A stretch of DNA of 64,000 bases from Streptomyces sp. NBC_00224 (GTDB taxonomy: Bacteria; Actinomycetota; Actinomycetes; Streptomycetales; Streptomycetaceae): assembly GCF_041435195.1 (NCBI RefSeq), contig NZ_CP108106.1, positions 1,488,001 through 1,552,000 of the forward strand, read 5' to 3'. Position 1 is the stretch's first letter, and the number at the start of each line of letters is the position of its first letter. Shown in pieces: positions 8,120-16,577 of this stretch. A program made the translations under genes and the position numbers. The notes below the pieces were generated by a model, which ran no database searches, had not been told where the DNA came from, and worked only from the letters and a program-made list of their open reading frames with translations.

Positions 8120-9226
8120 GTGAGCACGCGTACCGGCCGTGGAGCGATGACCGTAGGTGTCGTCGCGATGGCCGTCACCCTCGCCGCATGCGGCGGCGGG
8201 AGCAAGTCCGGCGACGGGTCCGACGGAGCCGCCAAGAAGAGGGACCTCAAGATAGGTCTGCTGCTGCCGGAGAAGCAGGCTGCTCGCTACGAGAAGTCGG
8301 ACAAGCCGCTGATCGAGAAGATGGTCGGCGAGCTGACCAGCGGCAAGGGCCAGGTCGTCTACGCGAACGCGGAGCAGGACGCGGCGCGCCAGAACCAGCA
8401 GGTCGACGCCATGATCGCCAAGAAGGTCGACGCGCTCATCATCGACGCGGTGGACTCCAAGGCCATCGGCGGCGCGGTGCAGCGGGCCAAGGACGCGGGC
8501 ATCCCCGTCGTCTCCTTCGACCGGCTCGCCGAGGGCCCGGTCGACGCGTACGTCTCGTTCGACAACGAGGACGTCGGCCATGTGCAGGCCAGGGCCCTGC
8601 TGGAGAACCTGGGCGAGAAGGCCAAGGACGGCCAGATCGTCATGATGAACGGTGCCCGCACCGACCCGAACGCCGCCCAGTTCAAGAAGGGCGCGCACAC
8701 CGAGCTGGACGGCAAGGTGAACATCGGGAAGGAGTACGACACCAAGGAGTGGAAGCCGGAGAACGCCGCCGCGAACATGCGCAGCGCGATCGCGGCCCTG
8801 GGCAAGGACAAGATCATCGGCGTCTACTCCGCCAACGACGGCATGGCCGGCGGCATCATCAGCGCCCTCAAGGCCGCGGGTGTCTCCAAGCTGCCGCCGA
8901 TCACCGGCCAGGACACCGAACTCGCCGGAGTCCAGCGCATCGTGGCGGGCGAGCAGTACATGAGCGTCTACAAGTCGTACGCGGAGGAGAGCCCGATCGC
9001 CGCGCAGATGGCGGTCGCGCTGGCCAAGGGGCAGAGCCTCATCTCCATCGCCAACTCCAAGACCAACAGCCCGACCAAGAGCGACATCCCCACCGCGCTC
9101 GTCCCGGTCGTCGCCGTGATCAAGGAGAACATCCGCTCCACCGTCGTCAGCGACGGCCTCTACACGATCGACGAGATCTGCACGGCCAAGTACAAGGCCG
9201 CCTGCAAGTCCGCCGGGCTGCAGTAA
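8120..9226 (+). CDS. sugar ABC transporter substrate-binding lipoprotein (xylose-binding-like)
   Basis: A 368-residue periplasmic-binding-protein-like lipoprotein. The signal ends in a lipobox, LAAC, and is followed by a Gly/Ser/Lys linker. The body is a type-I sugar-binding fold of the XylF/ChvE group: KIGLLLPEKQAARYEKSD, VDALIIDAVDSKAIGG, AGIPVVSFDRLA and VSFDNEDVGHVQARAL are characteristic. The GTG at 8120 follows AGGGAGGT. No permease or ATPase gene is adjacent and a strong terminator follows immediately, so it is an orphan receptor that must use transporter parts encoded elsewhere or act as a sensor. Confidence 0.85.
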   Translation: MSTRTGRGAMTVGVVAMAVTLAACGGGSKSGDGSDGAAKKRDLKIGLLLPEKQAARYEKSDKPLIEKMVGELTSGKGQVVYANAEQDAARQNQQVDAMIAKKVDALIIDAVDSKAIGGAVQRAKDAGIPVVSFDRLAEGPVDAYVSFDNEDVGHVQARALLENLGEKAKDGQIVMMNGARTDPNAAQFKKGAHTELDGKVNIGKEYDTKEWKPENAAANMRSAIAALGKDKIIGVYSANDGMAGGIISALKAAGVSKLPPITGQDTELAGVQRIVAGEQYMSVYKSYAEESPIAAQMAVALAKGQSLISIANSKTNSPTKSDIPTALVPVVAVIKENIRSTVVSDGLYTIDEICTAKYKAACKSAGLQ

Positions 9227-9252
9227 CGGCCGCAGTCGTACCGCCCGACCGT

Positions 9253-9299
9253 AAAGACTTCTGCCCGGCCCGCGTGACGCGGGCCGGGCAGAAGTCTTT
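9253..9299. terminator. strong bidirectional terminator
   Basis: A perfect 22-bp stem (9253-9274 with 9278-9299) with a TGA loop, beginning AAAGACTTCTG and ending CAGAAGTCTTT. The A and T runs at the two feet make it a textbook intrinsic terminator in both directions, placed between the sugar-binding gene and the convergent acetyltransferase gene. Confidence 0.93.
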
Positions 9300-9326
9300 G
9301 GTCCCTTTTGCGGGCCTCAGGGGCGG

Positions 9327-9914
9327 TCAGCCGCCGTACGCGCCCTTGGGCGGGCGGCGCAGCCGGGGCTCCGGGCGGGCCGCGCCGGAGGCGCAGGGCT
9401 CGAACCCGAAGGGTGCCAGCAGCTCGGCCTGGAAGGACGCGGGAGCGGTGGCGTAGGCGGGCAGGGACGCACCGTCCACGATGCGCAGGACCGGGTCCAG
9501 GACGGCTTCGAGGGCCGCCGGGTGGGCGGTCGGGGCGATGCCCACGGCCGCGAGCAGCCAGTGGTCCTCCTCGCCCGGTATCCGTCCGTCGTGGTCGCGC
9601 GCGGGCATCAGGGTCGGCCGGAGCCCGTGCAGTCGCAGCAGGGCTCTGTGCTCCTCCTCATCGATGGAGACGCCCGGCGGAATCCACACCGCGGCCGCCT
9701 CGGGCGCTCCGGAGCCCGACTCGGCGACCCACACCTTGCCGGTCTCCAGACCGAAGTGCGCGAGGATGAGCCGGAGTTGGGCCTGTGAGGCCGAGACGAG
9801 AGCGGCGGTCTCGGGCGGCAGCCCGTGGTCGCCGGAGAGCAGGCGCACTATCGCGTTCACATCCTGCAGGGACGCACGCCGAGCGCTGACCCTGTGCGCA
9901 AAAGTGAGGGCCAT
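9327..9914 (-). CDS. GNAT family acetyltransferase
   Basis: A 195-residue protein of the GNAT N-acetyltransferase type. It opens with a typical VSARRASLQDVNAIVRLL segment, contains the strand region GKVWVAESGSGAPEAAAVWIPPG, and a middle piece HWLLAAVGIAPTAHPAALEAVLDPVLRI where the acetyl-CoA loop would be. The Q/RxxGxG/A signature is weak, so the family call rests on overall layout. The ATG at 9914 has the weak purine stretch AGCGAAAGG upstream. Substrate unknown. It lies tail to tail with the sugar-binding gene across the strong terminator. Confidence 0.65.
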   Translation of the reverse strand: MALTFAHRVSARRASLQDVNAIVRLLSGDHGLPPETAALVSASQAQLRLILAHFGLETGKVWVAESGSGAPEAAAVWIPPGVSIDEEEHRALLRLHGLRPTLMPARDHDGRIPGEEDHWLLAAVGIAPTAHPAALEAVLDPVLRIVDGASLPAYATAPASFQAELLAPFGFEPCASGAARPEPRLRRPPKGAYGG

Positions 9915-10151
9915 AAGCCGTGCCTTTCGCTGTGGTGCGCGAGGACGGCAGTGGCCTCACGCACCTCTTTGGCTTCTCTTTACCGAGGCTACCCGCACAA
10001 GGGTAAGGGCATCGTATGAATCGGGGACCCCCCAGCCGGCCGGGAATTGTGCGCTGAAGGAGGCGCCCGGGGCGTGCGACGGCACCTGGGCGCCCTCGCC
10101 GCCCGCCACGAATCCGTCGAACCGGTCCGGTCACCGCTTCAGGGGCTTGCG

Positions 10152-10183
10152 GTGACGCCATCGTGGCGCCACTCTGGCGTCAC
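10152..10183. promoter_or_regulatory. three-part GTGACGCCA / TGGCGTCAC repeat
   Basis: GTGACGCCA-tcg-TGGCGCCAC-tc-TGGCGTCAC: an inverted pair of 9-mers followed by a direct copy, with one mismatch in the middle unit. It lies in the 330-nt gap between the VOC gene and the acetyltransferase gene, both on the minus strand, and so could act upstream of the latter. The regulator is unknown. The rest of the gap (9915-10245) shows nothing I can interpret. Confidence 0.45.
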
Positions 10184-10245
10184 GGACCTTGTGCCCCACG
10201 TCGGCAACCTCCGCCACACGGTCGAGGTCCGGCGGCCGCGCACCC

Positions 10246-10596
10246 TCAGAGGCTGTGGGCGACCGGGTGAAGAGGCTGGTAGAAGGCGAGCTCGGCCCCG
10301 CTCGGCAGACGGACCGCCGCGATGCGGCCCCAGGGCTGGTCGGTGACCGGCCGCGTCAGCTCGACCCCCTTGGCCGCGAACTCCTCCACCTGGGCGGTGA
10401 TGTCGTCGCACATCAGATACAGCTCGTGCTTGGGCTCGTCCGTGGTGGGGTGGACCGCCAGTTCGGTCGGCGGGAGCCGGAAGATGAGCCAGCCCTGGCC
10501 CGCGTCCACCCCGGGGAAGCCGAGCACGTCCCGGATGAAGGCCCGGTCTGCATCGGCGTCCGTGCTGTAGAAGATGGCGTGCGCGCCACTGAACAT
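10246..10596 (-). CDS. VOC family protein (glyoxalase/bleomycin resistance fold)
   Basis: A 116-residue single-domain vicinal-oxygen-chelate protein. It begins with GAHAIFYSTDADADRAFIRDVLGFPGVDAGQ, the usual first beta-alpha-beta unit, and ends with GAELAFYQPLHP. Potential metal or ligand residues are in HPTTDEPKHELYLMCDD. The ATG at 10596 is preferred over an upstream start because GCGAGGG precedes it and the family begins there. Function (lyase, dioxygenase or drug binding) cannot be read from sequence. Confidence 0.82.
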   Translation of the reverse strand: MFSGAHAIFYSTDADADRAFIRDVLGFPGVDAGQGWLIFRLPPTELAVHPTTDEPKHELYLMCDDITAQVEEFAAKGVELTRPVTDQPWGRIAAVRLPSGAELAFYQPLHPVAHSL

Positions 10597-10805
10597 GCTG
10601 CCCTCGCTTAGTCGTTCCGTCCGCACCGGCTGGTCCCCGGCATCCTCGCAGCCGGGCCACGGGCCCCTCGTCGACACGCGCGACCCGGCCGGAACCTACC
10701 GGGTCCGGACGCGGCGGGAGTCGAGCGCCGCTGGAGCGCGCGGATGGCGGACGGGGCCGACGCCAAGGCCAGGGCACCTCGATCCCTCGCGCACCCGGCT
10801 CGGCG

Positions 10806-13800
10806 TCAGCCGACCGTCGCGCCGAGTGCGGACAGCGCCTCCAGCTGCCGGGCGCTCAGCCCCCGCACCCCGCGCAGATCGAGCCGCTCGTACACGCGCG
10901 GGGCGTGGAACGTACTGACGCAGTGGCCGGTGCCGGTGTCCCAGAGGCGTACGTTGCCGTACTGGTCGCCGCTCGCCAGCGTGTCGTCGTCGCAGAAGGC
11001 GACCCGCAGGACCCAGCCGTGGTGGCCGGACAGCCTGCACCGGGGCTCCTCCGCCTCCAGGTCCCACAGCACCACGACCTCATCACCGCCCGCCGTGGCG
11101 GCCAGCCGCCCGGACGGGCTGGTCGCCGCGTTCCAGACCGGGCCGGAGTGCGAGCTCGCGAAGACCGCCCGGCAGGACAGGTCGGCGGTGTCCCAGAGCC
11201 TGACCTCGCCGTTGTACGCGCCGGTCAGGACGCGTCCCAGGGGCTCGCTCACACAGACGCCGGTGACCGGCGAGGTGTGGCCGGTGAACCGGCCGAGCAG
11301 CCGTCCCGACGCGGTGTCCCACCAGCCGACGGTACGGTCGTAACTGGCGGTGGCGACGCGGGAGCCGTCGGGGGTGGCCGCGACGCTCCACACCCAGCCG
11401 CTGTGCCCGGCCAGTTCGCGCTCCACGCGCCCGCCGTCGGCCATGTCGAGGAGGCTGACGCTGCCGTTCTCGGTGACCACCGCGATCCGGCGGCCGCCGT
11501 CCAGTGCCTCGACGGACCAGATCTGCTTGTTCAGGTCGGCCACCACCCGGCCCTGCCAGTGGTCGTCCGTGTACAGCCAGAGCCGGACGGTGCCGTCCTC
11601 TCCCCCGCTGACGATCCGGTCGGCGCCCACCACCCGCAACGACCAGACCCGGCCGGTGTGCCCCACGAGCTCGGCCTCCGGCTCCGGCGCCGCGCCGCCC
11701 TCGTGGCGCCGCCACACCCGAAGGACGCCGTCGGCGCCGCCCGTGACGACCTCCTTCGCCCTGGCGTGCAGGGCGCACAGCTGGCTGGTGCTGCCGTGCA
11801 GCGAACGTACGCACTCGCCGGAGGAGGCGTCCCACAGCCGCAGCGTCTCGTCGTCCCCTCCGGAGGCGAGCAGCCCGTCGCTCCCGGAGAATCCGAGGCT
11901 CCACACGCGTTGGGTGTGGCCGAGCAGGGTGCGCCGGACCGCCGGGCCGTCCTGCCCGCTGAGCCAGCTGCAGAGCGTGCCGTCCCCGTACCCGGCGGCG
12001 ATCCGGGAGCCCCGCGCGGCCACCGCCCAGACCCAGGCGCCGTGGCCCACCTCGACGTCGACCGCACCGGTCTCCAGGTTCCACACCCGTACGGTGCCGT
12101 CGTGGCCGCCGCTGATCAGCCGGAGCGGCGGTTCGGTGAAGGCGAGGGAGAGCACCCAGTCGGAGTGGCCGGTGAGGACGCTGTGCGGCTCCAACGTGCC
12201 CGCGTGCCACAGCCGTACGGAATGCTCCTCGCCCGCCGTCGCGATCAGATCGCCGTCCGCCGAGCGGGCCAGCGCCCACACCTGGCAGTCGTGGGCGCGG
12301 ACGCGTGCGCGCTCCCGCCAGGTGCGGGTGGACCAGGCGACGAGGAAGCCGTCGTCGCCCACCGAGAGCAGCTGCTCGTGCCCGGCGTCGAAGACCACGC
12401 CGGTGACCTTGCCCTCGTGTCCGGTGCAGCGGGCCACCTCCCGGCCGGTGCGGTGGTCCCAGATCCGGATGGTGCCGTCGTCGGCGGCGGAGGCGAGCAG
12501 GCGGCCGTCCGGGTGGAAGGCGAGCGCCCGAATCCAGTCGACGTGTCCGCGCAGCCGCCCCACCTCGGCGAGGTCGCTCACCCGGCTGATCCAGATGTCA
12601 CCGGTCGAGCCCCCGAAGGCGACGAGCAGCCCGTCCGGGCTGAAGGCGATGGCGTGGATGCTGCTCACCGGCGTGTGCAGGCGGCAGCCCACCAGGCGCG
12701 CGCCCCGGAAGTCGGCCCCGGCCACCCGGGCCCGGGTGAAGTCGGCGCGGCGCACGGTGCTTCCGGCGAACGTCCAGCCGCCGAGCTCGACGCCCTCGGC
12801 GGCGGCCAGGTTGATCAGATTGCCCGCGAGACAGCTGGTCGCCCGCAGCGTGCGGTCGTGGAGCTGGGTGTGCGTGCGGTGGAGCATCACGGCGGGTTCG
12901 ACCGTGGCGGCGGTGCGGTAGCGGTCGAGGACCGCCTGGAAGAGATAGCGGATCTGGGCGCTCTGCAGGTGGTCGGGGGCGTCCGGGTCGAACAGGGCGA
13001 CGGTGTCCAGCACGCGCGGCTCGACGGCGAGCAGTTCCGCGACGCAGCGCTCGACCAGACTGTCCGTCAGATACTCGGACACGGCGGGCTGCAGCACGAA
13101 CTGCCCGGCGTCGGTCCGCTCCACCAGGCTGCGCCGGTACAGCGAGGTGACGGCCCCGGACACCTCGCGCGCGGCGTGCCGGTCGGGGACGAGGGCCGTG
13201 AGCTCCGGGACGGTCAGCGCCGTGCGCTCGACCGTCAGCCAGTCGAGGAGGTGCTGCTCCAGCGGACTGATCCGCTCCACCTGCGCCCGCACCAGGGCGC
13301 CCAGATCGCCCGGCGCCTGCTCGTACGACACCAGGAAGGCGGCTATGTCCCCGCCGTACGTCTCGGCGGCGGCGCTCGCGGCGAGCTGGAGCTTGAGCGG
13401 GTTGCCGGACAGCGAGTGGCACAGGCCGCGCAGTTCGGCGGGGCTGCCGTGGAGATCGTACTGCCCGACCAGGGCCCCGGCCGCCGCCTCGGAGAGCCCG
13501 GCCAGCCGCAGCACCTTGACCCGGCCGTCGCGGGTCGCCGCCAGATGCACGTGCTCGGGCATCTCCCGCCCGGTGAGCACGAGCGTGGAGGGCCGGGCGG
13601 CCGTCAGGAAGAGGTCCATGAGCTGCCGGTAGCCCTCGAACCCGGCAAGGTAGTGCCCCGCGGTGGTGGTGCCGTCGAGGACGGACTCCACGTTGTCGAG
13701 GACGAGGAGGACCCGGGCGCGGCCGAGCAGCGCGGCCAGCTGCGCCAGGTCGTCCGCCGCCTGCCCGGTGGCCGCCTGGCGGCCTCGGGAGAGCAGCGTG

Positions 13801-14207
13801 AGCAGTTGGGCCAGGGTGGTCGCGGGCGCGGGCCCGTCCTTGAGGCTGCGCCACACGACGTAGTCGTACGCGCCCGCGCGCCGCTCCGCCGCCGCCTCGG
13901 CGATCTCCGAGGCCAGTCGGCTCTTGCCGATGCCCGCGGGACCGAGCAGCCCCACGAGCCGCTGCCGGTCCGCACCGCCGGTCCACGCCCGGAGCCGGGC
14001 GATCTCGTCCTCGCGACCGAAGAGCGCGCCGGGCCGGGCCGCGGTCGCCATGTCGACGGTCACCCCGGAGAGGCCGCCGCGCCGACGCTGCGGCGCCGGG
14101 GCCCGACGGGTCTCACTCCTCGCGCGCCGGAACTGGTAGTACGCGGTCGCCAGCCCCAGCAGGGCGGAGGGCACGGCGACCAGGGTGGTGAGGGCGGTCA
14201 CGTCCAT
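10806..14207 (-). CDS. membrane-anchored NB-ARC/STAND ATPase with pentapeptide and 14 WD40 repeats
   Basis: A 1133-residue STAND-class NTPase. Residues about 5-24 form a single hydrophobic anchor, followed by a basic stretch. A Walker A motif, GPAGIGKS, is at 89-96 and a Walker B-like LLVLDNVES follows about 100 residues later; the NB-ARC and winged-helix regions extend to about residue 480. A short pentapeptide-repeat stretch (VRRADFTRARVAGADFRGARL) links to fourteen WD40 blades, recognisable by endings such as IRIWDH, VRLWHA, VRVWNL and VRLWDT, enough for two seven-bladed propellers. Such proteins act as signal-triggered oligomerising switches; the trigger and effector are unknown. The ATG at 14207 follows GGAGCGAG. 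Confidence 0.85.
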   Translation of the reverse strand: MDVTALTTLVAVPSALLGLATAYYQFRRARSETRRAPAPQRRRGGLSGVTVDMATAARPGALFGREDEIARLRAWTGGADRQRLVGLLGPAGIGKSRLASEIAEAAAERRAGAYDYVVWRSLKDGPAPATTLAQLLTLLSRGRQAATGQAADDLAQLAALLGRARVLLVLDNVESVLDGTTTAGHYLAGFEGYRQLMDLFLTAARPSTLVLTGREMPEHVHLAATRDGRVKVLRLAGLSEAAAGALVGQYDLHGSPAELRGLCHSLSGNPLKLQLAASAAAETYGGDIAAFLVSYEQAPGDLGALVRAQVERISPLEQHLLDWLTVERTALTVPELTALVPDRHAAREVSGAVTSLYRRSLVERTDAGQFVLQPAVSEYLTDSLVERCVAELLAVEPRVLDTVALFDPDAPDHLQSAQIRYLFQAVLDRYRTAATVEPAVMLHRTHTQLHDRTLRATSCLAGNLINLAAAEGVELGGWTFAGSTVRRADFTRARVAGADFRGARLVGCRLHTPVSSIHAIAFSPDGLLVAFGGSTGDIWISRVSDLAEVGRLRGHVDWIRALAFHPDGRLLASAADDGTIRIWDHRTGREVARCTGHEGKVTGVVFDAGHEQLLSVGDDGFLVAWSTRTWRERARVRAHDCQVWALARSADGDLIATAGEEHSVRLWHAGTLEPHSVLTGHSDWVLSLAFTEPPLRLISGGHDGTVRVWNLETGAVDVEVGHGAWVWAVAARGSRIAAGYGDGTLCSWLSGQDGPAVRRTLLGHTQRVWSLGFSGSDGLLASGGDDETLRLWDASSGECVRSLHGSTSQLCALHARAKEVVTGGADGVLRVWRRHEGGAAPEPEAELVGHTGRVWSLRVVGADRIVSGGEDGTVRLWLYTDDHWQGRVVADLNKQIWSVEALDGGRRIAVVTENGSVSLLDMADGGRVERELAGHSGWVWSVAATPDGSRVATASYDRTVGWWDTASGRLLGRFTGHTSPVTGVCVSEPLGRVLTGAYNGEVRLWDTADLSCRAVFASSHSGPVWNAATSPSGRLAATAGGDEVVVLWDLEAEEPRCRLSGHHGWVLRVAFCDDDTLASGDQYGNVRLWDTGTGHCVSTFHAPRVYERLDLRGVRGLSARQLEALSALGATVG

Positions 14208-14338
14208 GCTCGCTCCGCTGAGTCGTGACTCCGGGTGACTGATCGGTGACGTCGTCCAGAGTGGCACGCGGGATGCGGTCGCGAAACGCGTTTGCCGAAG
14301 GCCGCGCACGCGGAGCGCGCACGGAGCCTGAACACGCG

Positions 14339-15223
14339 TTACGGCTGAACGGCCGCTGCCCCGCCGGGCTTTCGGCCCCGTACCGCCCAGGCGCGGGCGG
14401 TGAGAGCGATCGAGCCGTCCGGCCGGGCCGGTACGGCCTGGCGCAGCGCGGTACGAAGCCGGTCACGGGCGGGTGGGGCGAGTGCGGCCACATAGCCGGG
14501 AGCCGGGCCCTGCCCGCTGAGGAAGGGTTCCCACAGATCCGCGAAGCCGGTGAAGACGGTGTCCACCTCGATCTCGGCGACGGCCACGTCGAGGAGGCCA
14601 GCGCCGGTCCACAGGCCCCGCAGCGGATCCGGGCGGCACTGCGGGAACCGGCGGCCCTCGTGCAGCGCGGCGGCCGCCGGGTCCAGGGCGAGGGCGGCGT
14701 CCCAGAAGTGGCGCAGGAGGCGCATCCCCTCCGCGTAGTCCCAGACGTACGCCGCCACCGTCGCGCCGGGCCGCCCGACCCGTACCGCCTCGGCGAGCGC
14801 GGAGCCGGGTCCGGGCAGGAAGTTGAGCACGAGCCCGCTGACCACGACGTCGCAGGAGGCGTCCGGCACCGGCAGCGCACCGGCGTCCGCCACGGCGAAC
14901 CGCGCCCGCGCGGCGGTCCCGGGTACCTGGGCCGCGGCGAACCGCCCCCGTGCCGAGGCCGCGAACCCGGCGGACCGGTCCACGCCGAGCAGCGCGGCCG
15001 GTCCGCACCGCGCGGCCACGGTCGTGGTCAGGGCGCCGGTGCCGCAGCCCACGTCCAGCCACCGCAGCCCGTCCGGGCAGCCCAGCCACGTCACGAACCG
15101 CTCGGCGACCGTGCGGCTCCAGCGGCCCATGTACCGCTCGTAGGCGTTCCCGGCCGCCCAGACGTCGAAGCGCCGGTCCTGCGCGATGTGCTCGGCCTGC
15201 CCGCCTGCCGTGTCCGTGTCCAT
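14339..15223 (-). CDS. class I SAM-dependent methyltransferase
   Basis: A 294-residue methyltransferase of the Methyltransf_11/UbiE type. Motif I is LRWLDVGCGTGALTTTVA, motif II region FAVADAGALPVPDASCDVVVSGLVLNFL is intact, and the cap region carries ERYMGRWSRTVAERFVTWL, common in actinobacterial members. The substrate cannot be predicted. The ATG at 15223 starts the conserved region; the frame stays open upstream into the next gene but without a ribosome binding site. It lies 47 nt downstream of the DUF5954-like gene on the same strand and may share its transcript. Confidence 0.85.
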   Translation of the reverse strand: MDTDTAGGQAEHIAQDRRFDVWAAGNAYERYMGRWSRTVAERFVTWLGCPDGLRWLDVGCGTGALTTTVAARCGPAALLGVDRSAGFAASARGRFAAAQVPGTAARARFAVADAGALPVPDASCDVVVSGLVLNFLPGPGSALAEAVRVGRPGATVAAYVWDYAEGMRLLRHFWDAALALDPAAAALHEGRRFPQCRPDPLRGLWTGAGLLDVAVAEIEVDTVFTGFADLWEPFLSGQGPAPGYVAALAPPARDRLRTALRQAVPARPDGSIALTARAWAVRGRKPGGAAAVQP

Positions 15224-15270
15224 GGGACTCACGATCCCGGTCGCGGCCGGGCGGCGCGAGGCCGCCGCGT

Positions 15271-16395
15271 TCAGCCGTCCCCGGGGCGGTGCCCGCGTTC
15301 CTTCGCGGCCGCGGCGCGCACCATTTCCTGCTCCCACAGGCGGGAGAGCTCCTGGGCCTGTTCGTTCAGCTCGATCGGCTCGTCCTCCTCCTTCCAGAGG
15401 CCCTGTTCCTTGAGCCGGCGCACTTGGATGTCGACGGGCGGCTCCGGGTCGTAGTCGGAGGGGCGCGGGCCCTCGGGCCCGTCGGGGCCGATCCGGACGA
15501 GCCGTTCGACGCGGGTGACCCGGAAGCGCCGCTCGGCGACGCTCAGGGCGTTGCGGCGCTTGTCGTCGAGCCGGTCGGCCGCCTCCGCGTACACCGCCCG
15601 GGCAGCCTCGTCCAGCTTGAGCGTGAACGGCGCCATCACCCGCAGCCAGTCCGCCAGGGAGTCCCTGGCGGACTGGGGCGTCGTGTACGCCGCCCCGGGG
15701 TCGTGCGCCCGCCACTTCCCGTCCTCCCGCTCGGAGACCATGAAGACGGCGGGCAGCAGCACCCCGCCGGGGTACCGCTCGGCGGCCCGCCACGCGTCGT
15801 CCGTGACCTCGCGGGGCGCGCCGGGGGCAGAGCCGACGAAGCGGACCAGGTCCAGCTTGAGGATGCCGTCGGCCAGGCCGGTTCCGGTGTACGGGTCGAT
15901 CACGAAGCCCTTGGTGCGCGAGGGCACCCGATGCGACTCGCCCGCCTCGCCCGGGTCCGGGTCGGACGGGCGCGGCGGCTCCGGCCCACTGGCCCCCATC
16001 CGGATGAAGCGCGAGGCCCGGACGATCCGGAACCGCTCCCCCAGGACACGCACGTCGTCGACGACCTCCCGGTCCATCCGCGCGGCCGCCGCCAGCCACT
16101 TGCGACGGGCCTTGTCCCGACCGGCGCCCGAGGCGTCCTGCGCGCGCCCGCGGAAGCGCGAGCCCAGCGCGTCCCGGGCGCCCTGCGGAGTGTCGCTGCT
16201 GTACTCGGACAGCTCCCAGCCGCCCGTCTCGCACTCTCTGGCGTGGAAGAACTCCGGACTCCCGACCCCCAGGATCTCCGGGTACCGCTTCCGGGCCTGC
16301 CACGCCTCCTGTTCGGCGAACGCGGCGATCGGACCTTCCTGCGGCGTCACACGGAACGTCAGAAAGGCCGGCACCTTGTCCTCGTAACCGCTCAT
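15271..16395 (-). CDS. DUF5954-like family protein
   Basis: A 374-residue cytoplasmic protein with no signal or membrane segment. It has two related halves: each contains a RF-RVTRV/RIVRASR..RIGPDGPEGPRPSD-like segment (around residues 125-150 and 300-330), suggesting an internal duplication. The opening (FRVTPQEGPIAAFAEQEAWQARKRYP) resembles the Streptomyces-specific DUF5954 (PE-PGRS-named) family, and that is my best assignment. No enzymatic motif is seen. The ATG at 16395 has only a weak ribosome binding site. It lies upstream of the methyltransferase gene and divergent from the membrane protein gene. Confidence 0.68.
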   Translation of the reverse strand: MSGYEDKVPAFLTFRVTPQEGPIAAFAEQEAWQARKRYPEILGVGSPEFFHARECETGGWELSEYSSDTPQGARDALGSRFRGRAQDASGAGRDKARRKWLAAAARMDREVVDDVRVLGERFRIVRASRFIRMGASGPEPPRPSDPDPGEAGESHRVPSRTKGFVIDPYTGTGLADGILKLDLVRFVGSAPGAPREVTDDAWRAAERYPGGVLLPAVFMVSEREDGKWRAHDPGAAYTTPQSARDSLADWLRVMAPFTLKLDEAARAVYAEAADRLDDKRRNALSVAERRFRVTRVERLVRIGPDGPEGPRPSDYDPEPPVDIQVRRLKEQGLWKEEDEPIELNEQAQELSRLWEQEMVRAAAAKERGHRPGDG

Positions 16396-16577
16396 GCACC
16401 GACTGTGCCCGACCCGGGGACGGCGTTGTGGGGCGAAGCGTGAAATCAACTCATCGCGGGTGACGGGCGAAACCCCGCTGACGCGGACCCGCCGCCGAAG
16501 CCCAGCCCGTGAGGCCCCCACAGCCGGGCCCGCCCGCCCCGCAGGCCACCCGCGTCACCCAGCGTCACAATGAAACC

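Noticed and set aside
10905..14228. 1107-codon frame on the plus strand
   Set aside because: Exact shadow of the WD40 ATPase gene; composition is Gly/Pro/Arg-rich with no domain.
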